Part shown: piece after piece, positions 8,629 to 16,778 of the stretch | Layout: each line of letters begins with the position of its first letter | How positions within the stretch are numbered: position 1 is the stretch's first letter | DNA from: Alphaproteobacteria bacterium | GTDB taxonomy: Bacteria > Pseudomonadota > Alphaproteobacteria > UBA8366 > GCA-2717185 | Reading direction: 5' to 3' | Length of the DNA: 64,000 nucleotides | Assembly: GCA_040905865.1 (NCBI GenBank) | Contig: JBBDQU010000074.1 | Location: forward strand, 62,001-126,000 | The notes under the pieces: generated by a model | Database searches by the model: none | Told to the model about the DNA's origin: nothing | What the model saw: the letters and a program-made list of their open reading frames with translations, nothing else | Program-made: the position numbers and the translations under genes

Positions 8629-9386
8629 CCCCGTCAATCAAAACCGGCACGATCCGGCTCACCTGTCTCGTCGTCACTGTCATGACATTGTCGGGATGCA
8701 ATGCCCTCTCCCGGCTTGCCGCAGTCGGTGAGGAGCCGAAAATATCAAGTATCCAGAACCCGACGCAGACGCAGGGCTACAGGCCGATCACCATGCCCAT
8801 GCCGGCCCCCGTCCTGGCGCACCACAATCCGAACTCGCTCTGGCGCACGGGATCGCGGGCGTTCTTCAAGGATCTCCGCGCCAGCCAGGTCGGCGATATC
8901 GTGACCGTGGTGATCGCGGTCGACGATCAGGCGGATCTCGAAAACGAAACGGAACGGTCCCGAGCCGCGGCGGAAGACGCCGGCGCCGGCGCGTTGCTGG
9001 GCTATCAGGCCGCGTTGAACCGGCTGCTGCCACAGGCCGTCGATCCGGCCAACCTGCTGAACATCAACAGCAACACAACGAATAATGGCAACGGATCCAT
9101 CGCACGCGAGGAAGAGATTACACTACGGGTCGCGGCGGTCGTCAGCCAGGTACTGCCCAATGGCAACCTTGTGCTGCATGGCAGGCAGGAAATCCGCGTC
9201 AATTACGAAGTGCGTGAAATCCAGGTTACCGGCGTGATCCGGCCACAGGACATCACCAATCAAAACCAGATTCCGCATGAACAGATTGCCGAACTTCGCG
9301 TATCCTATGGCGGCCGTGGACAGTTGTCCGACCTCCAGCAGCCGCGCTACGGCAACCAGTTGATCGACATTATCTTCCCGTTCTGA
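8625..9386 (+). CDS. flgH: L-ring lipoprotein FlgH
   Basis: FlgH forms the outer-membrane L-ring. The 253-residue protein has a lipoprotein signal with lipobox LSGC (Cys at about residue 25) and the FlgH core with GSRAFFKDLRASQVGDIVTV, the NLVLHGRQEIRVNYEVREIQVTG-type segment and the terminal GNQLIDIIFPF. The ATGA overlap with flgA suggests coupling. The operon appears to end here; a 124-bp gap separates it from the aldolase gene. Confidence 0.96.
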   Translation: MTPSIKTGTIRLTCLVVTVMTLSGCNALSRLAAVGEEPKISSIQNPTQTQGYRPITMPMPAPVLAHHNPNSLWRTGSRAFFKDLRASQVGDIVTVVIAVDDQADLENETERSRAAAEDAGAGALLGYQAALNRLLPQAVDPANLLNINSNTTNNGNGSIAREEEITLRVAAVVSQVLPNGNLVLHGRQEIRVNYEVREIQVTGVIRPQDITNQNQIPHEQIAELRVSYGGRGQLSDLQQPRYGNQLIDIIFPF

Positions 9387-9510
9387 AGCACACCATGACC
9401 GTCACGCATTCCGGGCGGTGCGAATTGCGCTGCGCGGGACAGTATCGGTATGCTGACGGCCGATCGGCGTTTCTGCCGACATGGCAACCGTTACAGGGAA
9501 GACAGGACCA

Positions 9511-10290
9511 ATGCACATCAATCCGATGCGGGCCGGCGTCGAACGCGGCGAAGTACAGATCGGCACCTGGGTCAATATGATCCGCAACCCGGCAATTCTG
9601 CCGCTGCTGAAAGCGGCCGGCCTCGACTTCGCACGAATCGACATGGAACATGCCACGCCGTCGATTGAAACCATTGCCAACATGGCGCTCATGGCGCGCG
9701 CCATTGACTTTCCAATCGCCGTCCGACCGCCGAAAGCCAATCGCGAGTGGATTACCCGTCTGCTCGACGCCGGTGTATGGAACCTGCACTGCCCGCAGGT
9801 GGACACCGCGGAACAGGCGGCCGAGATCGTCGCGGCATCACGCTACACACCAATGGGTTCACGGGGCATGGCGGGGAACACCGCGGCCACGGAGTACGAA
9901 ATCGGGGTTCCGGTCATGGACCGTCTCGCCTTCGCCAACAAGCAGGTCTTTGTCACCGTCATGCTCGAATCCGACGGCGCATTTGACCATCTCGACGATA
10001 TCGCCTCCATGGACGGGATCGACGCATTGACGCTGGGGCCGACCGATCTGGCGCAGGATCTCGGCGTTTTCGGGACACCGGATATGGGTCGGATTCTGGA
10101 TGAAAAGCGCGACCTTGTTCTGGCAGCGGCCCGGAAATACGGCAAGACATGCGCCATGCTGTGCAGCAGCGCGGAACAGGCCCGGCAGTGGAAGGAAGCC
10201 GGCGCGCTGTTGCTGGCCTACAAAAGCGAAGTAGAGGTGCTTCAGATCGGCTTCAGCCAGGCCATGGCGGAGATCAAGGGAAAAGCCTGA
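9511..10290 (+). CDS. HpcH/HpaI-family aldolase
   Basis: The protein (259 residues from the ATG at 9511) is a TIM-barrel aldolase of the HpcH/HpaI/2,4-dihydroxyhept-2-ene-1,7-dioate class. These are metal-dependent class II enzymes cleaving 4-hydroxy-2-oxo acids. Visible family features are the FARIDMEHATPS strand, VRPPKANREWITRLLDAG, GSRGMAG, the metal-ligand Glu in VMLESDGAF and the Asp in LGPTDLAQDLG. An ATG at 9481 is in frame but has no ribosome site, whereas AGGA precedes 9511. The true substrate cannot be told from sequence. It has no evident link to the flagellum and ends in a strong terminator. Confidence 0.85.
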   Translation: MHINPMRAGVERGEVQIGTWVNMIRNPAILPLLKAAGLDFARIDMEHATPSIETIANMALMARAIDFPIAVRPPKANREWITRLLDAGVWNLHCPQVDTAEQAAEIVAASRYTPMGSRGMAGNTAATEYEIGVPVMDRLAFANKQVFVTVMLESDGAFDHLDDIASMDGIDALTLGPTDLAQDLGVFGTPDMGRILDEKRDLVLAAARKYGKTCAMLCSSAEQARQWKEAGALLLAYKSEVEVLQIGFSQAMAEIKGKA

Positions 10291-10316
10291 CGCCCTTTTT
10301 GGCCGCGCGTAAAACG

Positions 10317-10350
10317 ATACAGGCCAGCATGGCGGCTGGCCTGTATTTTT
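10317..10350 (+). terminator. Rho-independent terminator after aldolase gene
   Basis: A perfect 12-bp stem (ATACAGGCCAGC and its complement) with a 6-base loop is followed by TTTTT on the plus strand. It lies 27 bp after the aldolase stop and before convergent dksA. Confidence 0.9.
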
Positions 10351-10391
10351 CATGCCGGATCGTATGACGCATCCGATTGTTGCAGCGTCGC

Positions 10392-10808
10392 TCAATCGTC
10401 GCGATGTGTCCGCTCCATCCGTTCATGCATTTCCTGCGCTTCGATGGTCAGGGTCGCGATGGGTCGTGCTTCGAGCCGACGCAGGGAAATGGGATTCTGG
10501 GTTTCCTCGCAATAACCGTATGTCCCGTCTTCAATACGCCGTAGCGCAGAATCGATCTTGTTGATCAGTTTTCTTTGACGATCTCTTGTCCGCAATTCCA
10601 GGGAGCGGTCCGTTTCAAGCGTTGCCCTGTCTGCGAGGTCCGGTTCAGCGAGGTTTTCTTCCTTGAGGCTGTTTCTGGTTTCGCCCGTATCCTTCAAAAG
10701 CTGCCTGCGCCACTGCAAGAGTTTCTGGCGAAAATACTCGTGCTGCGCAGGATTCATAAACTCTTCGTCTTCCGACGGTCGATAATCAGGCGGAAGCGTT
10801 GGGTGCAT
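10392..10808 (-). CDS. dksA: DksA-family transcription factor
   Basis: DksA binds the secondary channel of RNA polymerase and works with ppGpp. The protein is 138 residues from the ATG at 10808 (MHPTLPPDYRP). It has the coiled-coil region (about 30-95, with DLADRATLETDRSLELRTRDRQ) and the globular YGYCEETQNPISLRRLEARP segment. Of the four zinc cysteines of E. coli DksA only the first remains; the others are Thr, Thr and Ala (C-T-T-A), so it should fold without zinc. A longer upstream extension in frame is not supported by a ribosome site. It neighbours fliX. Confidence 0.92.
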   Translation of the reverse strand: MHPTLPPDYRPSEDEEFMNPAQHEYFRQKLLQWRRQLLKDTGETRNSLKEENLAEPDLADRATLETDRSLELRTRDRQRKLINKIDSALRRIEDGTYGYCEETQNPISLRRLEARPIATLTIEAQEMHERMERTHRDD

Positions 10809-10908
10809 GCGTCGCTCCACTATTAAGTTCACAAAACCGGCGCGCACTATATATTCGCGCGCGACGATCCTGCAAGCCCCGGAAATAACGCTGTCTTTTT
10901 TTCCGATC

Positions 10909-11352
10909 CTACAGCCGGGCCGCGTTGCGGCGCGGTTCGTATTTCGCCATTTCAACGCGGACACGCAGTTCGACGTCGTCCAGGAGGCTGTTCAGGTAGG
11001 GATCCGTGGCGTCCTTGCGTCGTCGCGCGACCATTTGCGCCAGATTGGTCAGCCGGTCCATGGGAATTGCCCCCATGAGCAGGTCCAGCCGTATCTGCTC
11101 CAACTGGTCCAGCGCATCGTTGCCCCATTGGCGGGCGCGGGCGTTGGCCGGGCCTTCAGTGGAATCCGGCACGCCCTGGATCGCCACCAGGGCGCCGACG
11201 CTTTGTGTCGGGGCGGCAGACCCAACGGCACCGGGCGAATCCGCCTGCGGCGATAGATGGTCGGTAAAACCGCTTCCTTTTACAGACTGGCCAGCCTTGC
11301 TTTTCGATCCGCGCGCGGACGACCGTACAGATCCTGTTGAATCGATTTTCAT
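10909..11352 (-). CDS. fliX: Flagellar assembly regulator FliX
   Basis: The 147-residue protein has a low-complexity polar N-terminal half (1-65) and a conserved helical C-terminal half (NDALDQLEQIRLDLLMGAI, then LTNLAQMVARRR and DPYLNSLLDDVELRVRVE). This matches FliX, which in Caulobacter binds FlbD and couples its activity to basal-body assembly. flbD is encoded at 32364. fliX is transcribed away from flgI across a 261-bp regulatory space. Confidence 0.88.
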   Translation of the reverse strand: MKIDSTGSVRSSARGSKSKAGQSVKGSGFTDHLSPQADSPGAVGSAAPTQSVGALVAIQGVPDSTEGPANARARQWGNDALDQLEQIRLDLLMGAIPMDRLTNLAQMVARRRKDATDPYLNSLLDDVELRVRVEMAKYEPRRNAARL

Positions 11353-11463
11353 ACGCTTAGCCTAGCTTTTTTCGGGTCAGAACGGAAATATATTCCAAAC
11401 GGGCCCGGCAACGCCCGCCGAAGCACAAATGGCGATGCGGATGGAAAACTTTGCCGGTCATAC

Positions 11464-11478
11464 CGGCACCGCTTGCCG
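11464..11478. promoter_or_regulatory. CGGCA-N5-TGCCG palindrome before flgI
   Basis: CGGCACCGCTTGCCG matches the island-wide palindrome exactly in both arms and lies 82 bp before the weak sigma-54 element at 11561, between divergent fliX and flgI. A perfect TGCCGGT-CAT-ACCGGCA hairpin overlaps its left edge. Confidence 0.55.
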
Positions 11479-11560
11479 GGACCGCGTTTCGAATGGCCGC
11501 AGCCCCTCCTGAAACTAATTTTTCTCATTGTATTTCAATGCTTTGACTTTATCCCCGTCA

Positions 11561-11575
11561 TGGCATGACTTTCGC
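11561..11575 (+). promoter_or_regulatory. Weak sigma-54-like element before flgI
   Basis: TGGCATGACTTTCGC keeps the GG and GC dinucleotides at the right spacing but deviates at two consensus positions. Support comes mainly from the palindrome 82 bp upstream and from the orthologous position before flgI. Confidence 0.35.
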
Positions 11576-11613
11576 TACGGACTCAGGGAATTTCAGGAAA
11601 TACGTGACCGGCG

Positions 11614-12777
11614 ATGGCAATGACATACAGACCCGAGATGGCGCAGCGACCCGCCCCTTTTTCACGGCGGCGTCGGCTGATTCCGGCAATCCTCACGTTG
11701 CTGGCCTTGTTCATTCATGCTCCGGCTGTGGGACAGTCGCGGATCAAGGACATCGTCTATTTCGAAGGCGTGCGCTCCAACCAGCTTGTCGGGTACGGGC
11801 TGGTGGTCGGGCTGAACGGCACGGGCGACAGCCTGGGCAGCGCCATCTTCACCCGCGAAAGCCTGATCGGCATGCTGGAGCGGCTTGGCGTCAACGCCCG
11901 CGACGATGCTCTTACAACCGATAACGTCGCTGCCGTCATGGTTACCGCCACCCTGCCGCCGTTCACCCATCAGGGCTCGAATATCGACGTTACGGTTTCC
12001 GCCCTTGGCGACGCGGACAATCTGCTGGGCGGCACCCTGCTGGTTACGCCGCTGGTCGGCGCCGATGGCGAAATCTACGCCGTCGCGCAGGGAACGATTG
12101 CCGTTGGCGGCTTCGCCGCAGGCGGCGCCGCAGAAGTCGTGGTCAAGGGCGTACCGACAAGCGGCAGGATCGCCAACGGCGCCATTATCGAGCGCGAAAT
12201 TCCCTTTCAACTGGCAAACAGGACACAGATCAAGCTTGCCCTGCGCAACCCGGATTTCACGACCGCCCGCCGCATTGCAAGGGCAATCAACGCTTTCGTG
12301 GGTTTGCCAACGGCCCAGGCCAGCGACCCGGCGACGGTCGTTATGAAAACGCCTGACAGCTACAAAGGCGAAATCATCGAACTGATTACGGATATCGAGC
12401 AGCTTCGGGTGGAGACGGACCAGATTGCGAAAGTGGTCATCGACGAACAGTCCGGCACGATCGTGATGGGCGAAAACGTCCGTATCAATCCGGTTGCCAT
12501 TGCCCAGGGCGCGCTGACGATCCGGGTCACGGAAACACCCCAGGTGTCGCAACCGCTGCCGTTTTCGAATACGGGCACCACGGAAGTGGTCCCGCGCACG
12601 GAAATCACTATCGATGAGGGCGAAGACCGCAAGCTGACCGTCCTGAACACCGGCGTCAGTCTGCAGGAACTCGTCAACAGCCTGAACGCCCTGGGCATCG
12701 GCCCCCGTGACATGATCACGATCCTGCAGGCCATCAAGGCTGCGGGCGCCCTCAACGCCGACATCCAGGTGCTTTGA
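11614..12777 (+). CDS. flgI: Flagellar P-ring protein FlgI
   Basis: FlgI forms the periplasmic P-ring around the rod. The 387-residue length is typical with its signal peptide (about 1-42, ending AVGQS). The mature start SRIKDIVYFEGVRSNQLVGYG, with GLVVGLNGTGDS, is diagnostic. The C-terminus has LVNSLNALGIGPRDMITILQAIKAAGAL. Several ATGs occur in the first 10 codons, so the exact start is uncertain. flgJ overlaps its stop codon. Confidence 0.96.
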   Translation: MAMTYRPEMAQRPAPFSRRRRLIPAILTLLALFIHAPAVGQSRIKDIVYFEGVRSNQLVGYGLVVGLNGTGDSLGSAIFTRESLIGMLERLGVNARDDALTTDNVAAVMVTATLPPFTHQGSNIDVTVSALGDADNLLGGTLLVTPLVGADGEIYAVAQGTIAVGGFAAGGAAEVVVKGVPTSGRIANGAIIEREIPFQLANRTQIKLALRNPDFTTARRIARAINAFVGLPTAQASDPATVVMKTPDSYKGEIIELITDIEQLRVETDQIAKVVIDEQSGTIVMGENVRINPVAIAQGALTIRVTETPQVSQPLPFSNTGTTEVVPRTEITIDEGEDRKLTVLNTGVSLQELVNSLNALGIGPRDMITILQAIKAAGALNADIQVL

Positions 12778-13124
12778 TGGATCCCGCAGCGGCACTCGAC
12801 CTGAGCCGGCAGACCGCGCATTCCGCGCAGGCGCCGACGATCAGGGGGACCTCGAACCCTGACAAGGCCCGGGAGGCGGCGGAATCCTTCGAGGCATTCT
12901 TCATCGGTCAGTATATCGAGCACATGTTCGCCGGCATCCGCACAGACGGCATGTTTAACGGCGGGCAGGGCGAAAAGGTATTCCGCTCCCTGCTGATGCA
13001 GGAATACGGCACCGCGATTGCAAAATCCGGCGGCATCGGCATTGCCGACACGGTGCAGAAAGCAATCCTCCAGATGCAGGAAAAAGCGCAATCAGGGACG
13101 CAACGACAGGAGCCGTCGCAATGA
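12777..13124 (+). CDS. flgJ: Rod-binding protein FlgJ (N-domain only)
   Basis: The 115-residue protein corresponds to the rod-cap domain of FlgJ (AAESFEAFFIGQYIEHMF, GQGEKVFRSLLMQEYG, and SGGIGIADTVQKAIL). It lacks the C-terminal muramidase domain of enterobacterial FlgJ, as is usual in alphaproteobacteria, so peptidoglycan cutting needs another enzyme. The ATG at 12777 shares a base with the flgI TGA; a TTG one codon earlier is less likely. It overlaps the next gene by 4 bp. Confidence 0.9.
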   Translation: MDPAAALDLSRQTAHSAQAPTIRGTSNPDKAREAAESFEAFFIGQYIEHMFAGIRTDGMFNGGQGEKVFRSLLMQEYGTAIAKSGGIGIADTVQKAILQMQEKAQSGTQRQEPSQ

Positions 13125-13564
13125 ACCCCAATATTCGTGCCCATGAACTTATCAACGTATCGGAATCGCTCATTCATGTGATGACGCGGGAAATCGAGCT
13201 ATTGAAATCCGGCAGGGTTCCGGAAATCGCCCCGTTACAGGAACAGAAAGAATCCCTGTCCGGGATTTACGCGGCGCACATAAAGCAGGCCGCCGCCGAG
13301 CCGGGCACATTTGCGGACATCGAGCCCGATACCCGCGCCGAACTTGAGCAGGTTGCCGTGAAATTCCAGAAGGTGGCCATGGAAAATGCAAATGCCGTCC
13401 GCGCCGCACTGGATATGAACGCGAAACTCGTGCAGGTCATCGCCGATGCGGTCATCAAGACCGGCCCGGCGGCAACCGGCTACACGAAAACCGGCTCCGC
13501 CCCCGGCGGCTATTCCAAGAACGGAATTCCCCCGCGCCCGGCGTCGCTGAACCGGAGTCTCTAG
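13121..13564 (+). CDS. FlgN-like flagellar export chaperone
   Basis: The 147-residue protein is predicted to be mostly helical (about 5-115), with a Gly/Pro/Lys-rich C-terminal tail ending SLNRSL. It sits directly before flgK and flgL, whose products are the usual clients of FlgN. Size, helix content and context fit a FlgN-type chaperone, but sequence similarity is weak and I rely largely on position. Start ATG overlaps the flgJ stop (ATGA). Confidence 0.6.
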   Translation: MNPNIRAHELINVSESLIHVMTREIELLKSGRVPEIAPLQEQKESLSGIYAAHIKQAAAEPGTFADIEPDTRAELEQVAVKFQKVAMENANAVRAALDMNAKLVQVIADAVIKTGPAATGYTKTGSAPGGYSKNGIPPRPASLNRSL

Positions 13565-13591
13565 GCACCCCGAAAACCGGATACCTCTGCC

Positions 13592-15718
13592 ATGTCGATT
13601 ACCCTCGCCCTTCAGACAGCCCTCACCGGCATCCAGTCGAGCCAGTTGGCCCTGCAGGTCAATGCCAACAATATCGCCAACGCCAATACGGAGGGATTCA
13701 GCCGCAAACAGGTTGAACTGTCGCCGCGGCGGCTCGACGGGCTGGGCGCCGGCGTCGATACCGTCGACATTACCCGCACGGTAAACCAGTTCCTGATCAA
13801 CCAGGTTCGCGACCAGGGCGGCAAACTGGCGGCGATCAGCGCCCGGGAACAGTTCCTGACACAAATTCAGGGTTTCCTGGGCACGCCGGACAGCAACGAT
13901 ACCTTTGCCTCCGGCCTGACCAGAATGAGCAACAATTTCGAGTCGCTTGCGCTCGCGCCGGAATCGGACGCCGCGCGCTTTACCGCCGTCAATGAGGCCC
14001 GCAGGCTGATGTCGCAGTTTACGCAGCTGGCGACAGGAATACAGACCCTGCGCGCCGAAGCCGACCAGTCAATTACAGCGGCGGTCAATACCGTCAACCA
14101 GCAGCTTGAATTCGTGGATAACCTCAATGCGAAAATCGCACAGGCGGTCGCGACCAGCGAGCCGGATGGCGAATTGCGCGACCAGCGCGACGTGGCCATC
14201 GGCAAGATTGCCGAATTACTGGATATCCGGACCTTCGAAGGCGGCAACGGCAAGGTCAGTATCTTTACCGGCGGCGGGCGGACGATCCTGAGCGAAGGCA
14301 CACTGTTCACACTGACCCATACGTCCGCGGCCCAGACAGATGCCGGCACCGCCTTTGTGCAGCCTGGCGACGCCAATTACCCCGGCGGCATCGACGGTAT
14401 TTATGTGGGCGCGCCCGACCGCGTCACCGGCGCCAATGACATCACGACGCAGATTACCCAGGGTGAGATCAAGGGCCTGATCGATATTCGCGACAATATC
14501 CTGCCGAACCTGCAGAAAGAGCTGGACCGGCTGACCTCGGTACTGGCGGCGCAGATCAACTCGATCCACAACCAGGGCACAGCGTTTCCGCCGCCCGCGA
14601 CACTTACGGGCACGCATACAATGGCGGCGACGGATGCCTTTTCCGGAACCGGCACGGTCCGTATCGCGGTTCTGGATCAGGCGACGGGCGACATCGTGGA
14701 ATTTACGGATATCAATCTTGCGGGGCTTGGCGCAACCGCGACTGTCGGCGACGTCGTCAACGCGATTAACGCCGGGCTGACCGGGACACCCGCCTCCATC
14801 AACGCCAGCGGCCAGTTCGTCATTCAGGCGCAGGCAGCCAATCAGGGAATATCCATCGGCGCGAGCACCGGCGAAGTAACGGTCGCCGGATCCCTGACCC
14901 GTAATTTTTCGCACTTTTTCGGCCTCAATGACTTCCTGACGACCGGCGCCAACGGTACGGATTACGATTCCTATGCAACGGCCCGGCAGGCCAGCAGTAC
15001 GGCGGCCCTCGGATTGGCCGGAACGCTGACATTCCGCTTCGACGGAACGGCCGGAACGGCTGTCAACTATGCCGCCGGCGAGTCACTCGAAGACATTGCC
15101 GCAACGATTAACGGCACCGCGGCACTGACCGCCGCCGGCATAACGGCAACCGTCACGGACGATTCCGGCGAGCGGCGGCTGACGATCACCGATGCAGGCG
15201 GCGATAATTTCATCATCGGCGATTCAGGCACATTGCTGACAACGCTCAACGTGATCCCGGACGATACCGGCACGGCCGCCGCGATTGCGGTAAACAGCGC
15301 CGTCGCCAGCAATCCCGACCTGTTGTCGCGGGGCCAGCTCGACCTGACCGCCGCCGTCGGCGACACGGGCACCTCCGTCGGCGACGGCGCGATTGCCAAC
15401 GCACTGGCCGGCCTGTTCGGCACAGGAATCAATTTTCCCGGGTCCGGCGGAATCAGCACCGGTACGACCACCATAATCAGTTTCGCGGCCAAGATCGTGG
15501 ATCTGCAATCCTCGCTCGCGTCGGATGCACGTTCCGACCAGCAGTTCAACGAAGTCTTTCTGGAAACCCTGATCTTCCGGCAAACCAATGACGCCGGCGT
15601 CAACGTCGACGAAGAACTCGCCGAACTCGTCATTCTCCAGAACGCCTTCAGCGCATCGGCGCGGGTTCTCACCGCGGCGTCGGAAATGCTCGATGCCCTG
15701 ATCGCTTCGGTCCGTTAG
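13592..15718 (+). CDS. flgK: Hook-associated protein 1, FlgK
   Basis: FlgK forms the first hook-filament junction ring. The 708-residue protein has the conserved N-terminus (LQTALTGIQSSQLALQVN, then NNIANANTEGFSRKQVEL) and C-terminus (VNVDEELAELVILQNAFSAS, then ARVLTAASEMLDALI). A variable middle of about 350 residues is rich in Ala/Thr/Gly with repeated beta modules (near 450-560). flgL follows 11 bp downstream. Confidence 0.95.
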   Translation: MSITLALQTALTGIQSSQLALQVNANNIANANTEGFSRKQVELSPRRLDGLGAGVDTVDITRTVNQFLINQVRDQGGKLAAISAREQFLTQIQGFLGTPDSNDTFASGLTRMSNNFESLALAPESDAARFTAVNEARRLMSQFTQLATGIQTLRAEADQSITAAVNTVNQQLEFVDNLNAKIAQAVATSEPDGELRDQRDVAIGKIAELLDIRTFEGGNGKVSIFTGGGRTILSEGTLFTLTHTSAAQTDAGTAFVQPGDANYPGGIDGIYVGAPDRVTGANDITTQITQGEIKGLIDIRDNILPNLQKELDRLTSVLAAQINSIHNQGTAFPPPATLTGTHTMAATDAFSGTGTVRIAVLDQATGDIVEFTDINLAGLGATATVGDVVNAINAGLTGTPASINASGQFVIQAQAANQGISIGASTGEVTVAGSLTRNFSHFFGLNDFLTTGANGTDYDSYATARQASSTAALGLAGTLTFRFDGTAGTAVNYAAGESLEDIAATINGTAALTAAGITATVTDDSGERRLTITDAGGDNFIIGDSGTLLTTLNVIPDDTGTAAAIAVNSAVASNPDLLSRGQLDLTAAVGDTGTSVGDGAIANALAGLFGTGINFPGSGGISTGTTTIISFAAKIVDLQSSLASDARSDQQFNEVFLETLIFRQTNDAGVNVDEELAELVILQNAFSASARVLTAASEMLDALIASVR

Positions 15719-15729
15719 GAGGCGGCGCC

Positions 15730-16683
15730 ATGTCCCGAATCGCAACCATCGCCCAGAACCGGTTTTCGGTATTCACAACCCTGAACACGCAGGAACGCCT
15801 GTTTGACGCCCAGACCCAGGTGGGCAGCGGGCTGAAATCGCAGGATTTCGCCGGGCTCGGCCGGGAGGCCGGACGGCTCATCAGCGTGAAGAACGAGTTT
15901 TCGCGGGTCGAGCAGTTCCGCTCCAACATCGAGGCAACCGATCGGCGGCTCGAGCTGATGCGTTTCAGCCTGGAAGGTGTGGAGCGCATAGCCCATGACT
16001 TCCGGACGACCCTGGCGAGCGCCCGGAATGGCGAAACCGCGAATGTCATCGGCCTGCCCGCCCTGGCGCAGGGCCTGCTGGACCAGATCGTCGATCTGCT
16101 GAATGTGAAGGATGAAAGCCGGTTCCTGTTCTCCGGCGGCAATATTCAGAACAAACCCGTCGACCTGAACAACGGGACCTATACACCGCCAGCCGTGCCA
16201 CCCTTTCCCGCCGCCGCCGATACCGACTGGTATGGCGGCGACAACGTCACCCAGCAGGCGCGCATCGACGAGGATTTTGTCGTCGATTACGGCGTGAAGG
16301 CGAATAATCCCGCCATCGAGCGGGTCATTCGCGCCTTTGACGCCATCTCCGAAATCACATTTTCGTCGCCACCCAGCGCTGCGGAAGTCGCCGTTATTTC
16401 GGACGCCATCGAGCTGCTGACCGTGGCGATCGACACCCCGCCGGTCGGTGAAGCCACGCTGAACCAGTTGTTCGCCGGCGTGGAACTGAACCGCGTCCTG
16501 CTGCGGGATGTCGACAAGAAGCACGAAAACTTCGCCGCGTTCGCGGAACGGACGATCATCGATATCGAACAGGTCGATACAGCGGAAGCCATTACGCGGC
16601 TGAATATCGAGCAGGTCACGCTGGAAGCCTCATTCGCCACGATTTCGCGCGTGCAGAACCTGTCACTGGTCAATTTCCTGTAG
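15730..16683 (+). CDS. flgL: Hook-associated protein 3, FlgL
   Basis: FlgL is the second junction protein between hook and filament and is flagellin-like at both ends. The 317-residue protein starts MSRIATIAQNRFSVFTTLN, has coiled N-terminal helices (about 20-110) with FLFSGGNIQNKPVDL, and ends with helix DTAEAITRLNIEQVTLEASF and FATISRVQNLSLVNFL. It closes the flgI-flgL run. A 95-bp gap follows in which I see no terminator. Confidence 0.92.
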   Translation: MSRIATIAQNRFSVFTTLNTQERLFDAQTQVGSGLKSQDFAGLGREAGRLISVKNEFSRVEQFRSNIEATDRRLELMRFSLEGVERIAHDFRTTLASARNGETANVIGLPALAQGLLDQIVDLLNVKDESRFLFSGGNIQNKPVDLNNGTYTPPAVPPFPAAADTDWYGGDNVTQQARIDEDFVVDYGVKANNPAIERVIRAFDAISEITFSSPPSAAEVAVISDAIELLTVAIDTPPVGEATLNQLFAGVELNRVLLRDVDKKHENFAAFAERTIIDIEQVDTAEAITRLNIEQVTLEASFATISRVQNLSLVNFL

Positions 16684-16778
16684 CCCGCCGGTATCTGCGC
16701 CATTGACAGCGCACCGTTCAGTCCGTCGAATCGCCGCCATGCCGGAACCTGAACACATGCCCCGGAAGGGAATCATCG

